Below are positions 22,701 through 35,269 of a stretch of DNA of 64,000 bases, one piece after another. Source of the stretch: Solanum dulcamara (taxonomy: Eukaryota > Streptophyta > Magnoliopsida > Solanales > Solanaceae). Each line of letters opens with the position of its first letter. Position 1 is the first letter of the stretch. Below the pieces are notes generated by a model. It saw nothing but the letters and a program-made list of their open reading frames with translations, did not search any database and was not told where the DNA came from. Position numbers and translations under genes: made by a program. The stretch is taken from NCBI RefSeq assembly GCF_947179165.1, contig NC_077238.1:80877757-80941756 (forward strand), read 5' to 3'.

Positions 22701-23439
22701 GTATCATTCAAATTGACATGCCGTTTTAAAATTTTTGAAAAGTCTGTTGCCCTTTGACTCCGAACTCTTTGTATATAGGTAGTTCACGTAAATATTATGG
22801 AAATGGGAGTTGGGGACTTAGGGTAGAGGTAGTGCAGATGAGGGCTATGGAGGCTAGGGTAAGATGTGTTGTAGGATAAAAAAGAGATAATCAATATTGA
22901 CGCCATCTATATATAACGTGTTTTCATATTTTTATTAGAAAAATATTTTTTTTTGTGTTTGAGAACATATTCCTTACTGATGACATTTTTTAAAAAATTG
23001 ACCAACCAAATGTGTGTTTCACCAAAAGATAAAAGAAAATATTTATAAGATTTTTTTTTTTTTTGCATAATAAAACGAATTAAAGAAGCACATGAAACAA
23101 TAACTAAAGTTATGTTTTACGAAGAGTATTATGAAGATTATAAAAAAATATATTAAAAGTAAAATTATAAACTATTTGATTTAATTAAAAGTTAGTATAC
23201 GCTATAAAATTATAAATTAGAGATGATCAACTTATAGTTGATTTTGGATTATAAACATAATCTGATTTGTTATGTCACATTTTCGAACGTAATTCTTAAA
23301 TTTTAAATTTTAATAAGGCGAGATATTATGTGTACTGAACTAAATGTTAAAATTGTTGACCTCGGGTCACTCGGGTCACTTTTTACATATCTGTTAACCT
23401 TTATACTTCACTCAATTTGTTCGATTTAACCCTAAAAAA
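22701..23439. other. Intergenic DNA upstream of ALG5
   Basis: No gene is visible. The region should hold the ALG5 promoter; the last 100 bases before the ATG are the likely leader. Tracts such as TTGACCAACCAAATGTGTG recall MITE termini seen elsewhere in the window but cannot be bounded. Confidence 0.4.
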
Positions 23440-26400
23440 ATGGGATCAATTTGGGCGATTTTGGAGTTACTACTAATCTCAGCTATCGTTCTTGCATTTG
23501 GATTAGCTGCTGCCATTGTATTCGAAACATTCAGAAGAAGATTCAATCATACGTATGTATTTACAATAACCCCTTCTAACAAAAAAACCCTATTTGCAAT
23601 TCTTCTGAATAGTTATTGTATGGATTTCCGATCTCGATTTTCATTTTGAATTCGAAAATTCAGAAGAAGATTGAATCATATGTATGTTTATAATAACACC
23701 TTTTAGCAAAATGCTCTATTATGCAATTTTTCTGTATTTTTGGTGTATTGATTTTCGGTTTTGATTTTGTACTTTGAATTGGAAAATTGAGGAGAAGATT
23801 GAATCATAGGTATGTTTATAATAACCCATTTTGGCAAAAAGCTCTATTTTGCAATTTTTCTAGATTTTTGGTGTACGAATTTTCGGTTTTGATTTTGCAC
23901 TTTGAATTCGAAAATTCGGAAGAAGATTTGATCGCATGTATGTATGTAAGAACCCCTTCTAGCAATTTTGCATTCTTCTGAATTATTGTTGTTTGAATTT
24001 TTTGGATTTTGATTTTGCACTTTGCAGACATGTGGAAGCTCCTCCCGTCTTTGAAGATCCGAGTTCGTTTAAGCAGGTACGTACAAAAACACCTCCAAAA
24101 GTTGAATCTTTTTCTTTTGTTAAGTTTCCCCTGAAAAAAAGAGAGTAGAAAGTTTTTGTCTTTATTGTTTTGAATATGTAAATCCGGAGCATGTTTCGTT
24201 TTTTTCTGGTTGTTTGGATTGTTTATGCGGGCAGTACATATGTAATATGTTGTTTACTATTCGAATGAAATGGTGTCCGAATCAGAGGTGGATACATGAT
24301 TTACATTTGACGGGTTCAATATTTAGATTCTTATTGTTGCCCATAGATTCATATAGGCAACCAAAGTAGTTGCTGATTGATAGTGGGATACGATGCTAAT
24401 TTGAATTGTGTCATTTGGCATGCGGTTAGAAAGAAGGAACAAAAACAAAGTGTGATTCTTTTCCAAAGTGCTTAGTTGTGGAAATGTGGTTAACTCTTGA
24501 GCTGTGAAATTTGGTTAAGGAGAATTTATATTAGATTTTATTTTGGAAACTGTGGGATTGAGAAGCTGTCTTTTTTGTCGTAGACTTGGGGAATCTCGCG
24601 TTTATGACAATGAATTGATCTTGACAATTCAATGTATCTTTCAGATTTAACAGTTTCTTGATCTGCTGTGTAATCTGATTAATTGCGTAACTTGAGTATC
24701 AAAGTTGTAAAGCTTATGTGTATCACAATTAGAAACATGGGTGATTGAATTGGGTATGACATAGGCGATCGACTAAGAATGACATAGATGATTTAAATAG
24801 ATCCGGTATAGGAATGAATGGGGAGGGTAAGTAGGATCAAGCTTATGTCCTATAGCTGAAGTGGACACGTCAAAGTGATTCACTAAGGTGTATTTTAAGC
24901 AATGTGTTTATTAGGTATGCGCAGTTGCACTTTCATGAAATTGTGACTTTCCTAAATACTTGAGCTTACCAATTCGCCGTCTTAAATATTTGGATCAGTT
25001 CTGCGGACGCTTCAGTATTTGAATTTGATCTCCAATGCTTTTTATTGGACTGCATACTGAAACAATCTCTAGCCGTTGATCATATATTATTGATCTTAGT
25101 CTCAGAGCCACTTTACTATCTTGAAACTCCTTGATGGTTTGACGTGACATTTATGCTTCAGTTGCTCTTTTGAGTTAACCTTGCAAGCATATAATTCAGG
25201 TTCCTTGTCCTCATATATTTGATCCTGCTGAGAAGTACATATCCTTGGTCGTACCTGCATACAATGAAGAGCACAGGCTTCCTGGAGCCCTTGATGAAAC
25301 TTTGAAGTAAGTGAATCAAAGTTGATCTTCTGTCTCTACTGTTTACATTCCTGTGATGTCCATTCCATGATCTTCTATAAAAAAATTGGTTTTGAAATTT
25401 GCAGTTATCTTCAACGACGTGCAGCCAATGACAGCACATTTACATATGAGGTATGAGTTAAGATGTGATATGTTTTCATTTCCTTTAGATTGAATTTTCA
25501 AAAGTTGTGACCCATACTACCCCTCCCACATGTAAATCTGAGAAAAATAGATTCTTTCCCTAAAGTCTCATAAGGAAGCTGACTAGAGAAGACGAAATGT
25601 TTAAAGTTAAGAATATACAATAATACAGTACGGTTCATGTAGACTTTATGACAATTTTTCAGGGCTGATCTTTCACGGTTATGTCTGATGAATTTTAGGC
25701 TGCTGATATTTCTAATAGACAAACTATCCCTGGCGGCTTTGATATCAATCTAGAATAGTTATGTTGTTATTACATGGATTTGGTACGTTTTTTCTTTTAA
25801 CTTTTTTCCTAGAGATAATAGGATTCCAGTTTTTCAGTTCTTGAGATTTAGGTTTTCCAAACAAAAGACTGTGTTTCTGACTCCCTTTTTAATCTAGGAT
25901 GAGGCACCGGAAAAAAAAATACACAGGTAGAGAACACGATCTCTTAAGAAATACACAGGAAGTGAACCCAATGATTTCAATAAATGTATCAACAAATTAA
26001 CCTATCAAAATAAATAAATAAATAAGTGATTTAACAAATTATATGTTTCCTGCTACTGGAAATAAATGTCTGTTCATTACTGGAAATGAGTGTGTGCTAC
26101 TGTACCTTTTATATTGACATTACATGATTTTTACTTTACTAAGCCTTGGGAACTTTGGCCACATGATGGCTCCTTTGCTGAAACCAATTGATGCACTTTA
26201 ATATAGTCATTGTTGCCTATTAGTTCCATTCTTGTGTCTAGCTTCTATCTTTACTTCCTTGTTCTTAGATTTTTAGGGTTTCTTTCATTTTCCGCACTTT
26301 GATATTGCATCACCCATTCTGCGGGTTATTCCTCGAATGACTTCTTACTTGGCCACTAGTCCTAGTTTGTCCATACTTCTTGTTCACCCTTGCATGCCAA

Positions 26401-28847
26401 CTACTCATCGTCTCCAGTGCTTAGCCTTAAAGAGTTTCTTTTCTTAACAGAAAAAAGTGGGGTAATACTCTACACTGTTAGGATCTGGTGGTTGTTCTAT
26501 CTTTTTTTGGGTGTGTTTGTATGGTGGGAATTCTCATCTTCTTCTAGCAATTTGAGCCTGCCTGCCTGCTAACCAAAAAGACAGGATGCAGAAGAAAAAA
26601 ATGGTCTTTGTTTTGTGTTGTTTATACCTTATATCTTTCCATCATTTTATTTATCGAAGATAGGAAGCAGAAAGGATTGTGAGTTGGTTTTTGAAGGAAG
26701 AAAGATAAGTAAGAAAGATAAGAGTACAGTGCCCCTAGTCGAGCAGTTCAAGTTTTATTGGTATTATTGATGAGTAGGCAAATCTCTTAGAGACAAGCCT
26801 ATACAAATCTGAAATAGAGATGAATGTTTGACCATAGGCATGACACGAAATGTATAAAGACACTGGCTAATGCATAGAAGTTGGAACTCAGAACTTCGAA
26901 AACTTGGTTATCCTCGCTATTGCTGTTGTTTATTTTGGTGAAGCCTGGAGATGGAATTTATGCCTTTCTACATTCTTAACTGATTGATTCTTGAATAGGT
27001 TATTATTGTTGATGACGGGAGTGCTGATGGAACAAAAAGAGTGGCTTTTGAATTTGTGAAGAGACACTCTGTAGACAACGTGCGAGTCATCCTTCTCGGG
27101 AAGAACCATGGGAAAGGGGAAGCTATAAGGAAAGTGAGTCCAAACTCAACATCTGATGAACTAATTCAGAAAGTCCTCTGTATTATGTGTTTACGAATTC
27201 ATTGTTACTCTGTGGCAATTGATTAAAGCCATTTGCTTCTGCGAAAGCATTGTAAAAACAGGGAATGCTTCACTCACGTGGTGAACTGCTTTTAATGCTT
27301 GATGCTGATGGGGCAACCAGAATAGGTGATATGGAAAAGCTTGAAAACCAGGTTTGTGGCTCTTCACTGCTGATTTCCTGCTGATTTCATACATCTTTAA
27401 TTGCATCCATCAAACTTTTTGCTAGTGGAAATTGTGCCTACTTTCTTTGTAGTTAATTATTTTCCAGCCAGATTCATGCAGTTGCTAAAAAGGGACAACA
27501 ATCTGAAGAGTCTGCTGTTAGAGATTCAACTATAAGAATATCAGATGTACCCGCAGCTGCATTTGGTTCTCGTGCTCACCTTGAGGAGAAGGCTCTAGCA
27601 ACAGTTTAGTTTTGACTGCTCTTGTTTGTTGTGTATATGTTGAATTATTCCTTCTTACTTCTGCATATATCCTGAAACCTTCTTATGGTTTGATATCTGT
27701 ACCATGTTTCAGAGAAAATGGTATCGCAATTTCCTGATGAAAGGTTTCCATATTGTGGTTCTCTTGGCCGCTGGTAGTGGAATTCGTGACACTCAGGTAA
27801 TCTTGTAATCTATAGAGTAGCTCAAATCTCTCGTCTGGATTAAGTTCCTATATAGAAGGCCTCAGCTAGGTCTTTTACTTTTACTTGATTGAAAATTGCT
27901 TGGTTTATGCAGTGTGGATTCAAGATGTTTACCAGATCTGCTGCCAGGAGACTTTTTCTAAATATCCGTTTGAAAAGGTATTTGTTCAAGCGCCTCCTCT
28001 TCCGAACCACTGTGTTTAACAGTTTCTATATTTTCACAGATTCTTTTATTTGTCCTGTGACTACATAGTCTTTTTAGGAGCATTATGAGCATTTCAATCA
28101 GCTGGTATATTTTGCTATCTCCTTTTTACTTCTTGAAGATCTTTTCCTTAAGAAAATATATTCTTAAAGTTTATCTTTTCCTCGTATAATGAAGTTTCTG
28201 CTGAACTTGCACAGAAGGCTGTTTGTCCATTTATTAGACCACCTACAAAGCCATTGAATTCCCGATTCATTTATGGGGATCGTCTTTATAATTTTCTTTC
28301 ATGAGAATGTTTGTCCATAGATTTAATTTAGTATAATTTCCCCCCACTCTAAATTCACTGTGGTAGTTAATCGTGTGGTCTCTTCTTTATATGCTGTTTC
28401 CAAAGTTCAACTACTTCGTAATGGTTGTGAAAACTAGATTCATATTGGGATCTCTTGAGAAATTCGTCTATTTCTCTTGGTTTCTTCATGGAGATCGACA
28501 ACTTTATGTCCTGATCTCTCTATCTGTATGCCTAGTATTTGTCTCCTAATGCTATCTGCCACTCCATGTTCTTTGTATGTTTTTGTTTGTCAATTTTTTT
28601 GCTTTACCTCAAGATGTCAGACTTTGTTCATAGGAACTTACTGAGAATCCTTTTTCACAGGTGGTGTTTTGATGTCGAACTAGTCTACCTATGCAAATGG
28701 TTTCGGGTTCCAATGAATGAAATATCCGTTAACTGGACAGAAATACCAGGATCAAAAGTCAATCTGTTAAGCATCCCAAACATGTTGTGGGAGATGGCGA
28801 TCATGTCTTTGGGTTATAGAACTGGCATCTGGAAAATCTACAGCTGA
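23440..28847 (+). CDS. ALG5: Dolichyl-phosphate beta-glucosyltransferase (ALG5)
   Basis: This ER enzyme transfers glucose from UDP-glucose to dolichyl phosphate, making the donor for the last sugars of the N-glycan precursor. Ten exons with GT-AG borders and matching phases give 335 residues, the usual family length: 23440-23552, 24028-24076, 25200-25306, 25405-25450, 26999-27133, 27262-27351, 27472-27603, 27713-27796, 27913-27977 and 28661-28847. One membrane anchor lies at about residues 5-28. The GT2 fold follows, with [12 protein letters not shown] (71-82), the nucleotide-binding VDDGSADGT (109-117), [13 protein letters not shown] and the metal-binding DADG (164-167). RDTQCGFKMF and [11 protein letters not shown] come next. 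The C-terminal [12 protein letters not shown] is also typical of ALG5. Intron 1 is an unusual tandem repeat built from the exon 1 border. Confidence 0.95.
23520..24027 (+). repeat. Tandem repeat spanning ALG5 exon 1 end and intron 1
   Basis: The sequence around the exon 1 donor (TTCAGAAGAAGATT, ATCATA, then GTATGT) is repeated four times with a period of 128-129 bp. Donor-like GT positions are 23553 (the real one), 23682, 23810 and 23938. Each unit continues with TATAATAACCCCTT, then GATTTTGCACTTTGAATTCG. The true acceptor before exon 2 (TTTGCAG at 24021-24027) replaces the TTTGAATTCG of the repeat, so it appears to have arisen within a fifth partial unit. Confidence 0.88.
24077..25199. other. 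ALG5 intron 2
   Basis: A 1.1-kb intron between exons 2 and 3. Near 24284-24330 a stretch beginning CAGAGGTGGATACATGA resembles the left end of the hAT-type MITE at 5272, but no right end was found. Nothing else is recognisable. Confidence 0.5.
25451..26998. other. ALG5 intron 4
   Basis: A 1.5-kb intron between exons 4 and 5. It contains no supportable gene. I see no bounded mobile element. Confidence 0.5.
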
Positions 28848-29828
28848 GTTTTGCAGCTCGTACGTTGTACTTGGAACTCGCTCTTAACACATGTAATGCT
28901 TCGCGACCTGACCTACTTGGTCCGGGACATTTAACCTATTCTTGCACTACCACACCTTACGCGCTGCCAGTTGATCGAACTGGTAGTAGCTGAGTTTCTT
29001 TGAATGAACATGGTTATTGATTTGTTCCTTGGATGTAATTTTATAACAAGGTTAACGTTTTTTTCTTTTTACTTGACAAATCTATCTATATGCATTAGTC
29101 TGAAATGACATCTTTTCTTACTTCTTACCATATAGTTTAAATAATCTTTTGAAATTGGTTTTATTTGATTTTCGAAAAGGAACTTGACAAATTAAATAAC
29201 ACGTTGACACTTTGTTTGGATGGTTGTTACACATTGTTTTCTCTTTTAGCGTATTGTATTATTTTAAGGAAAAATTATTAATTATACTCCTTTATTTATC
29301 ATATTTTTCATTACTCTCATTCATTTCTAAAAAAATTTCAAAAATCTCTTTTTTCCATTCGAATACATTAATTCTGATTCATAAATTATCTATTTGTTCA
29401 ATGTATCATACTTTAAATGTTATCTACTGATACATAAAACTCTAATTATTGTATCTGGATTACCATGTTTTTTAAGGATTTTTTGTAAATTGAAAAAGGG
29501 TAGGAAAAAATGGTAATTAGCCTTTTACAATGTGATTTATGTAAGTTTCTCTTATTTTAATGAATATAATGTTTGGATAAATTGTATCGTTATTCATCGA
29601 TATATATTGTCACACATTAACAATTTGAATAATAAACCCACAAGAAAAATAAGGCACATGATAGAGCTAATATGAGAAAGTAAGGATAAAAGATAAAATA
29701 AGATTATTAAATAATAAGTAAAGACAAAATAAGAAGAGAATATTAAGATAACGACGCCAAATCAATCGTTATATAAAGTGAGATTTTTTGTCATCACCTA
29801 AAAATGAATTTAAATAACACGATACAAT
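28848..29828. other. Intergenic DNA after ALG5
   Basis: The first 200-250 bases are probably the ALG5 3' UTR. From about 29205, a CTTTGTTTGGATGGTTGTTA tract resembles the left end of a Solanaceae MITE, but no matching right end could be fixed. Confidence 0.4.
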
Positions 29829-31990
29829 AAAATGGTGTATCAAATTCATTTTTTTTTATAATTTATTTTTAGTATTAGTTACTTATTTTTCAAAATCTAA
29901 TACGAAATATCAATTACCCTAGATAGAATGATGAAATATTTTTTTAATAAATGTATCAAATTCAATCTACTTTTGACAGTGTGGAATCCACCTGCTGCAT
30001 ATATTTAGTTACAGAAAAATGTAGGCACAGTAACCAATGACCGTAGACCGTAATACTGAAATAATTGTACCTGTATAAAAGCCAAAAAGAAAAAATTGTT
30101 ATATCTATATGATATTTTTTCTGAGTTCACTTACTCTCCTATTCTCTTTTGCTCTATTTCTTTCTTCCCAACCTTTGGAAAAAAAAACTTTCAACTTTGT
30201 GTCGAAATCGACCAGAGCAATAATTTTGTTGGTTATTTACTTTATGTCTTATTCTATCAAGTGACGATTTATATATTTCCACAACCTCTAGGATTCTTAG
30301 CCTATTTACATGATACTTATATTTATGTTGATTCCTCCTTTGTTGTTGTTAATTTAATTATATCATTAGATATAGAAATTTTGTAGCGGATATGAGAAAT
30401 CGTTTGATATGGAGAGAAAATGAGTTTGTGTTTGATTTAGTATCTACTGTGATTCAATCATATTTTATAAAGAAAATCTGGCTCAATCCTAGTTATTTTT
30501 ATATCAAACATTTTTCTTATCATTGTTATCTTTATGGACCTGTATATTTACTCTAAGAAATGATACGTTGGTGAGGAATATTGTGAAAAAGTGCTTTAAT
30601 TTAGTTATACATAGGAGTTAGGACGCATGTTCGAAACATTGTATCTTTTTTTTTCTTTGTTAGAGATTTTCATTCCTCTCATCTCGAATGCTGTGGGTGG
30701 TTAAATGCATAATGGTAATCATTCAAATGTATCTAAACTAATATTATAATACAATACAACAGTATATATCAAGAAATATAATAGTGTATCAAATTCAAAT
30801 GTTCTTTTCTTTTTTCATATTTTATTTTTAGTATTAGTTACTTATTTCTCAAATTATTTCTTAATATCTATACTAAAGATCAATTACGAGAGATATAATG
30901 ATAAAATATTTTTAATAGGTGTATCAAATTCAAACTGCTTTTAACGGTGTGGAATCCGGATGCTACATATATTCAATAACAGAAAAATGCAAGCACAGTG
31001 ACTAATGACCGTAGACTGTAATACTGAAATAATAATACTTGTAAAAAAGCCAAAAAAGAAAATTTGTTATATCTATATGATATTTTTTGAGAGTTCACTA
31101 CACAAGAGCTCACACTAAAGCCCAACAACATAATTGAGAAGTTGAGATTGAGAGAAGTGATGTTTTTGATACTTCTATAAGAGATACACCCAATAATAAG
31201 ATGTTGCCTTAATGCATCAAGCACAACTTCATTTTCAATAGAAGCGCAACCATCAATAAACATTTTACGATAATTTTGTTAGTTGTTTACTTTATGTCTT
31301 ATTCTATCAAATGGCAATCTATATATTTCCACAATCTCTAGGAATCTTAGCTATTTACTAAGGCAGGGTGTGGCTACATGGGTTCAAAATGCATGTCGTG
31401 ATAGCTACATTTATGTTGATTTCTCTTTTATTGTTGTTAATTTAATTATACCATCAGATATAGATATTTTTATTGGATATGATAAACCGTTTGATATGGG
31501 GAGAAAATGAGTTTATGTTTGATTTAGTATCTACTATGATTCAACCATGTTTTATGAAGAAAATCTGGCCTGATTCGGCCACGGTGTCCGCACAACCCGA
31601 TTTAATCAAAGTGGTCGAGGATCTAAAAAATGTGGACGGCGAGGTTTCACGACAATCAACCATGACACATTTTGCTTAATTGTGCAAAGTTTCAACCATA
31701 TATGATATTTTATCAACAAAGTTTCAAAACAAATAATTTGTTATATCTATATGATATTTCATCAGAGTTCACTACACAAGAGGTAACCTAAAGCTTTTTT
31801 TCCTCTTATTTTCCTATTCTCTTCTGCTCTATTTCTTTCTTTCTGATCTTTGAAAAAAAATCAACTTTCCGTCGAAATCATGACTAGAGTAATGATTTTG
31901 TTGGTTGTTTACTTTATGTCTTATTCTATCTAGTGACGATTTATATATTTCCACAACCTGTAGGTCTTAGCCTATTTACTAAGAAGAGGT
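29829..31990 (+). repeat. Unidentified repeat in three direct copies
   Basis: Copy A (about 29829-30492) and copy B (about 30778-31575) match over most of their length in the same orientation. Shared landmarks are GTATTAGTTACTTATTT, GTGTGGAATCC, ACCGTAGAC, TTATATCTATATGATATTT and TTTACTTTATGTCTTATT. Copy C (about 31734-31990) covers only the middle part. Copy B carries an extra segment at about 31110-31270 not found in A or C. No terminal inverted repeats or LTR ends are clear, and no intact coding frame runs through the copies. It could be a decayed mobile element or a local segmental duplication. Confidence 0.7.
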
Positions 31991-32702
31991 GTGAATTACT
32001 AGATACGATTCGAAATCAAAATTGAAAAACTAGTCTAATAATGCAAAATCGAACAATGATCAGACATGAATATAGAGAAAAATTAAGTAGCAATGATTTG
32101 AAACTAGATGCGATTCGAAATCGAAAAGCTAGCCTAATAATGCAAAAAATTGGAATATCTGCTAGTAAATAAATGGCCTGCAAACAATAGCAACATGAAT
32201 TCATGAGCGAGGATTGTACGTACGATCGCTGTATATTAGTTTACTCTAAAATATCAAATATATAGAAGAATCGATACGATAAAGTTAAATATTAGTAGAC
32301 AGCCACCAAATTCTTTAAATCCTATAAATGAAACTTTTGGTTTCAACACAAGATTTAGATCCATATTTGAAGCAGACAAATTAAATGATCCTTGGGATTT
32401 TTCAATTTTTCCTAAAAATCTCATTATGATGTGAAGATGAATACGAGTTTAACAAGTCTTTTCACAAGTATAATGAAGTAATACAAAACTTTTTATCACC
32501 ATCTCAAGTAGACCGCAGCGGGATACACAGAAAGGAAGTATTATGGAACAGTTGAAACTTAGTAATTGAATAAATATAAAAGAATTAAGATGATGAAACA
32601 ATCAACTTTTTTGCCATAGAAAATGAGAAGAACAAATACAGAAAATAATATCACAAGCTGCATTCCGCTCCAGTCTTGTCAATGTTGTTGTCTTCAGGAA
32701 AA
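31991..32702. other. Intergenic and actin 3' flank
   Basis: Two short direct repeats (GATACGATTCGAAATC near 32000 and AGATGCGATTCGAAATCG near 32107) are visible. The last 100-200 bases are the likely actin 3' UTR on the minus strand. No gene is supported. Confidence 0.4.
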
Positions 32703-34240
<1,538 letters not shown>

Positions 34241-34329
34241 CTTATGTTACTTCCTGCATCGAAAACTGAATCTTTAGTAAAACTATACAGCTTCAAAGAC
34301 CTTCTTTGTTTTGTGTTTCAAAGACATAA

Positions 34330-34597
34330 CGTTAAAAGTTCCACATCGGTTGTGAGATGGCTTTGGGCAACCTACTCCTACGAACTAGTTTTGGGGTTGA
34401 GTTAGGTCTAACCTCCATTTCTTAACATGGTGTCTACGCTATAATTGACAGGCTCGGGTGTGCAGGGGTTACAAGTCCCACATTAATTGTGGTTGTTGGA
34501 TGGAAAATTGATCTCCTAATATAGTTGGGCAATCCTCACCTCATCATCTCATGAACTAGATTTTACGGTTGAGTTAGACTAATGTCCATTTCTTAAC
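34330..34597 (+). mobile_element. TRIM-like miniature LTR retrotransposon
   Basis: Two related direct repeats of about 100-130 bp flank a very short interior. Repeat 1 (about 34330-34427) has GTTAAAAGTTCCACATCGG near its start and TCCATTTCTTAACA at its end. Repeat 2 (about 34469-34597) has ACAAGTCCCACATT and ends TCCATTTCTTAAC. Both contain TTGGGCAA and GGTTGAGTTAG. Directly after repeat 1 is TGGTGTCTACGC, a decayed form of the initiator-Met tRNA primer site TGGTATCAGAGC. A polypurine-like CAGGGGT precedes repeat 2. No protein is encoded. A target duplication is not evident. Confidence 0.7.
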
Positions 34598-34752
34598 CTA
34601 TAATCAACATTAATTTCTAAATAGCAATTGATCCTAGAAGAAATTATCAACCCTAAAAAGAAGAAGTGAGCAAAGTACAAATCTTACACAATTATTCATG
34701 TTCATCAACCTAGCTAATCACACAAACATACATCACATAAATCAAAAGGAGA

Positions 34753-34868
34753 AGTTTTCGGCCTTTTGCTGTCATGTGACTAGGAGATCGCAGATTCGTA
34801 ATGTGAAAACAAACTCTCTTAGAAATGCAAGGTAAGGTAAGACTGCGTACAATAGAAGGTTACTACAT
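34753..34868 (+). mobile_element. Degenerate TS-type SINE
   Basis: Fragments in order match the element at 9698-9888 read on its own strand: GCTGTCATGTGACTAGGAG, a ruined box B (GCAGATTCGTAATG), then AGAAATGCAAGGTAAG and GACTGCGTACAATAGA. It is older and lacks clear borders. Confidence 0.6.
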
Positions 34869-34925
34869 AATCCGATTTGAAACATGTGCACCTACCTCTA
34901 CATCCATACACACATTTGAAAAAAA

Positions 34926-35050
34926 AATTATACATTTTCTTTTATAATCGTGGTGTCTGTGCCAACTTATAAGCACTTGGATTATTCCATACGGATACCT
35001 TTCAACTCCCACCGGCAACATATAACTTTGTCCATCAAGCTTGAAACATC
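34926..35050 (-). mobile_element. SINE-like dispersed repeat, copy 1
   Basis: The segment contains GTGGTGTCTGTGCCAACTT, TCCATACGGATACC, CTCCCACCGGCAACA and AACTTTGTCCATCAAGC. The same words in the same order occur at 36808-36965, and on the other strand at 40575-40662 (TGTGCTGGTGGGAG, then an A tract). This is a dispersed Solanaceae repeat of SINE size; the family name is uncertain. Confidence 0.5.
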
Positions 35051-35269
35051 TTTTTATTCATATATATATATATATATATACAAATAAATAATTTACCATA
35101 ATTCATAAACTCAAAATCCTAACTCCGCCTCTGCTTTTATATATTAAATCCAATTTCACAACACAACAATTCATAGAGTGAAACATGAAATATAACAATG
35201 AAATTGTACCTTTGGGAGATTGGAATCTTAGAGACTTTTTTTTCTTCTTCTTTTTTTGTGTATTCCTTA

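Larger units (their letters stand above)
34257..35209 (-). other. Actin leader intron packed with mobile elements
   Basis: On the minus strand the 5' UTR exon ends CCCAAAG at 35210 before a GT, and the acceptor CAG lies at 34254-34256, 14 bases before the ATG. The 0.95-kb intron contains a TRIM-like element (34330-34597), a degenerate TS SINE (34753-34868), a second SINE-like repeat (34926-35050) and a (TA)n microsatellite (about 35060-35080). Leader introns often raise expression of plant actin genes. Confidence 0.75.
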
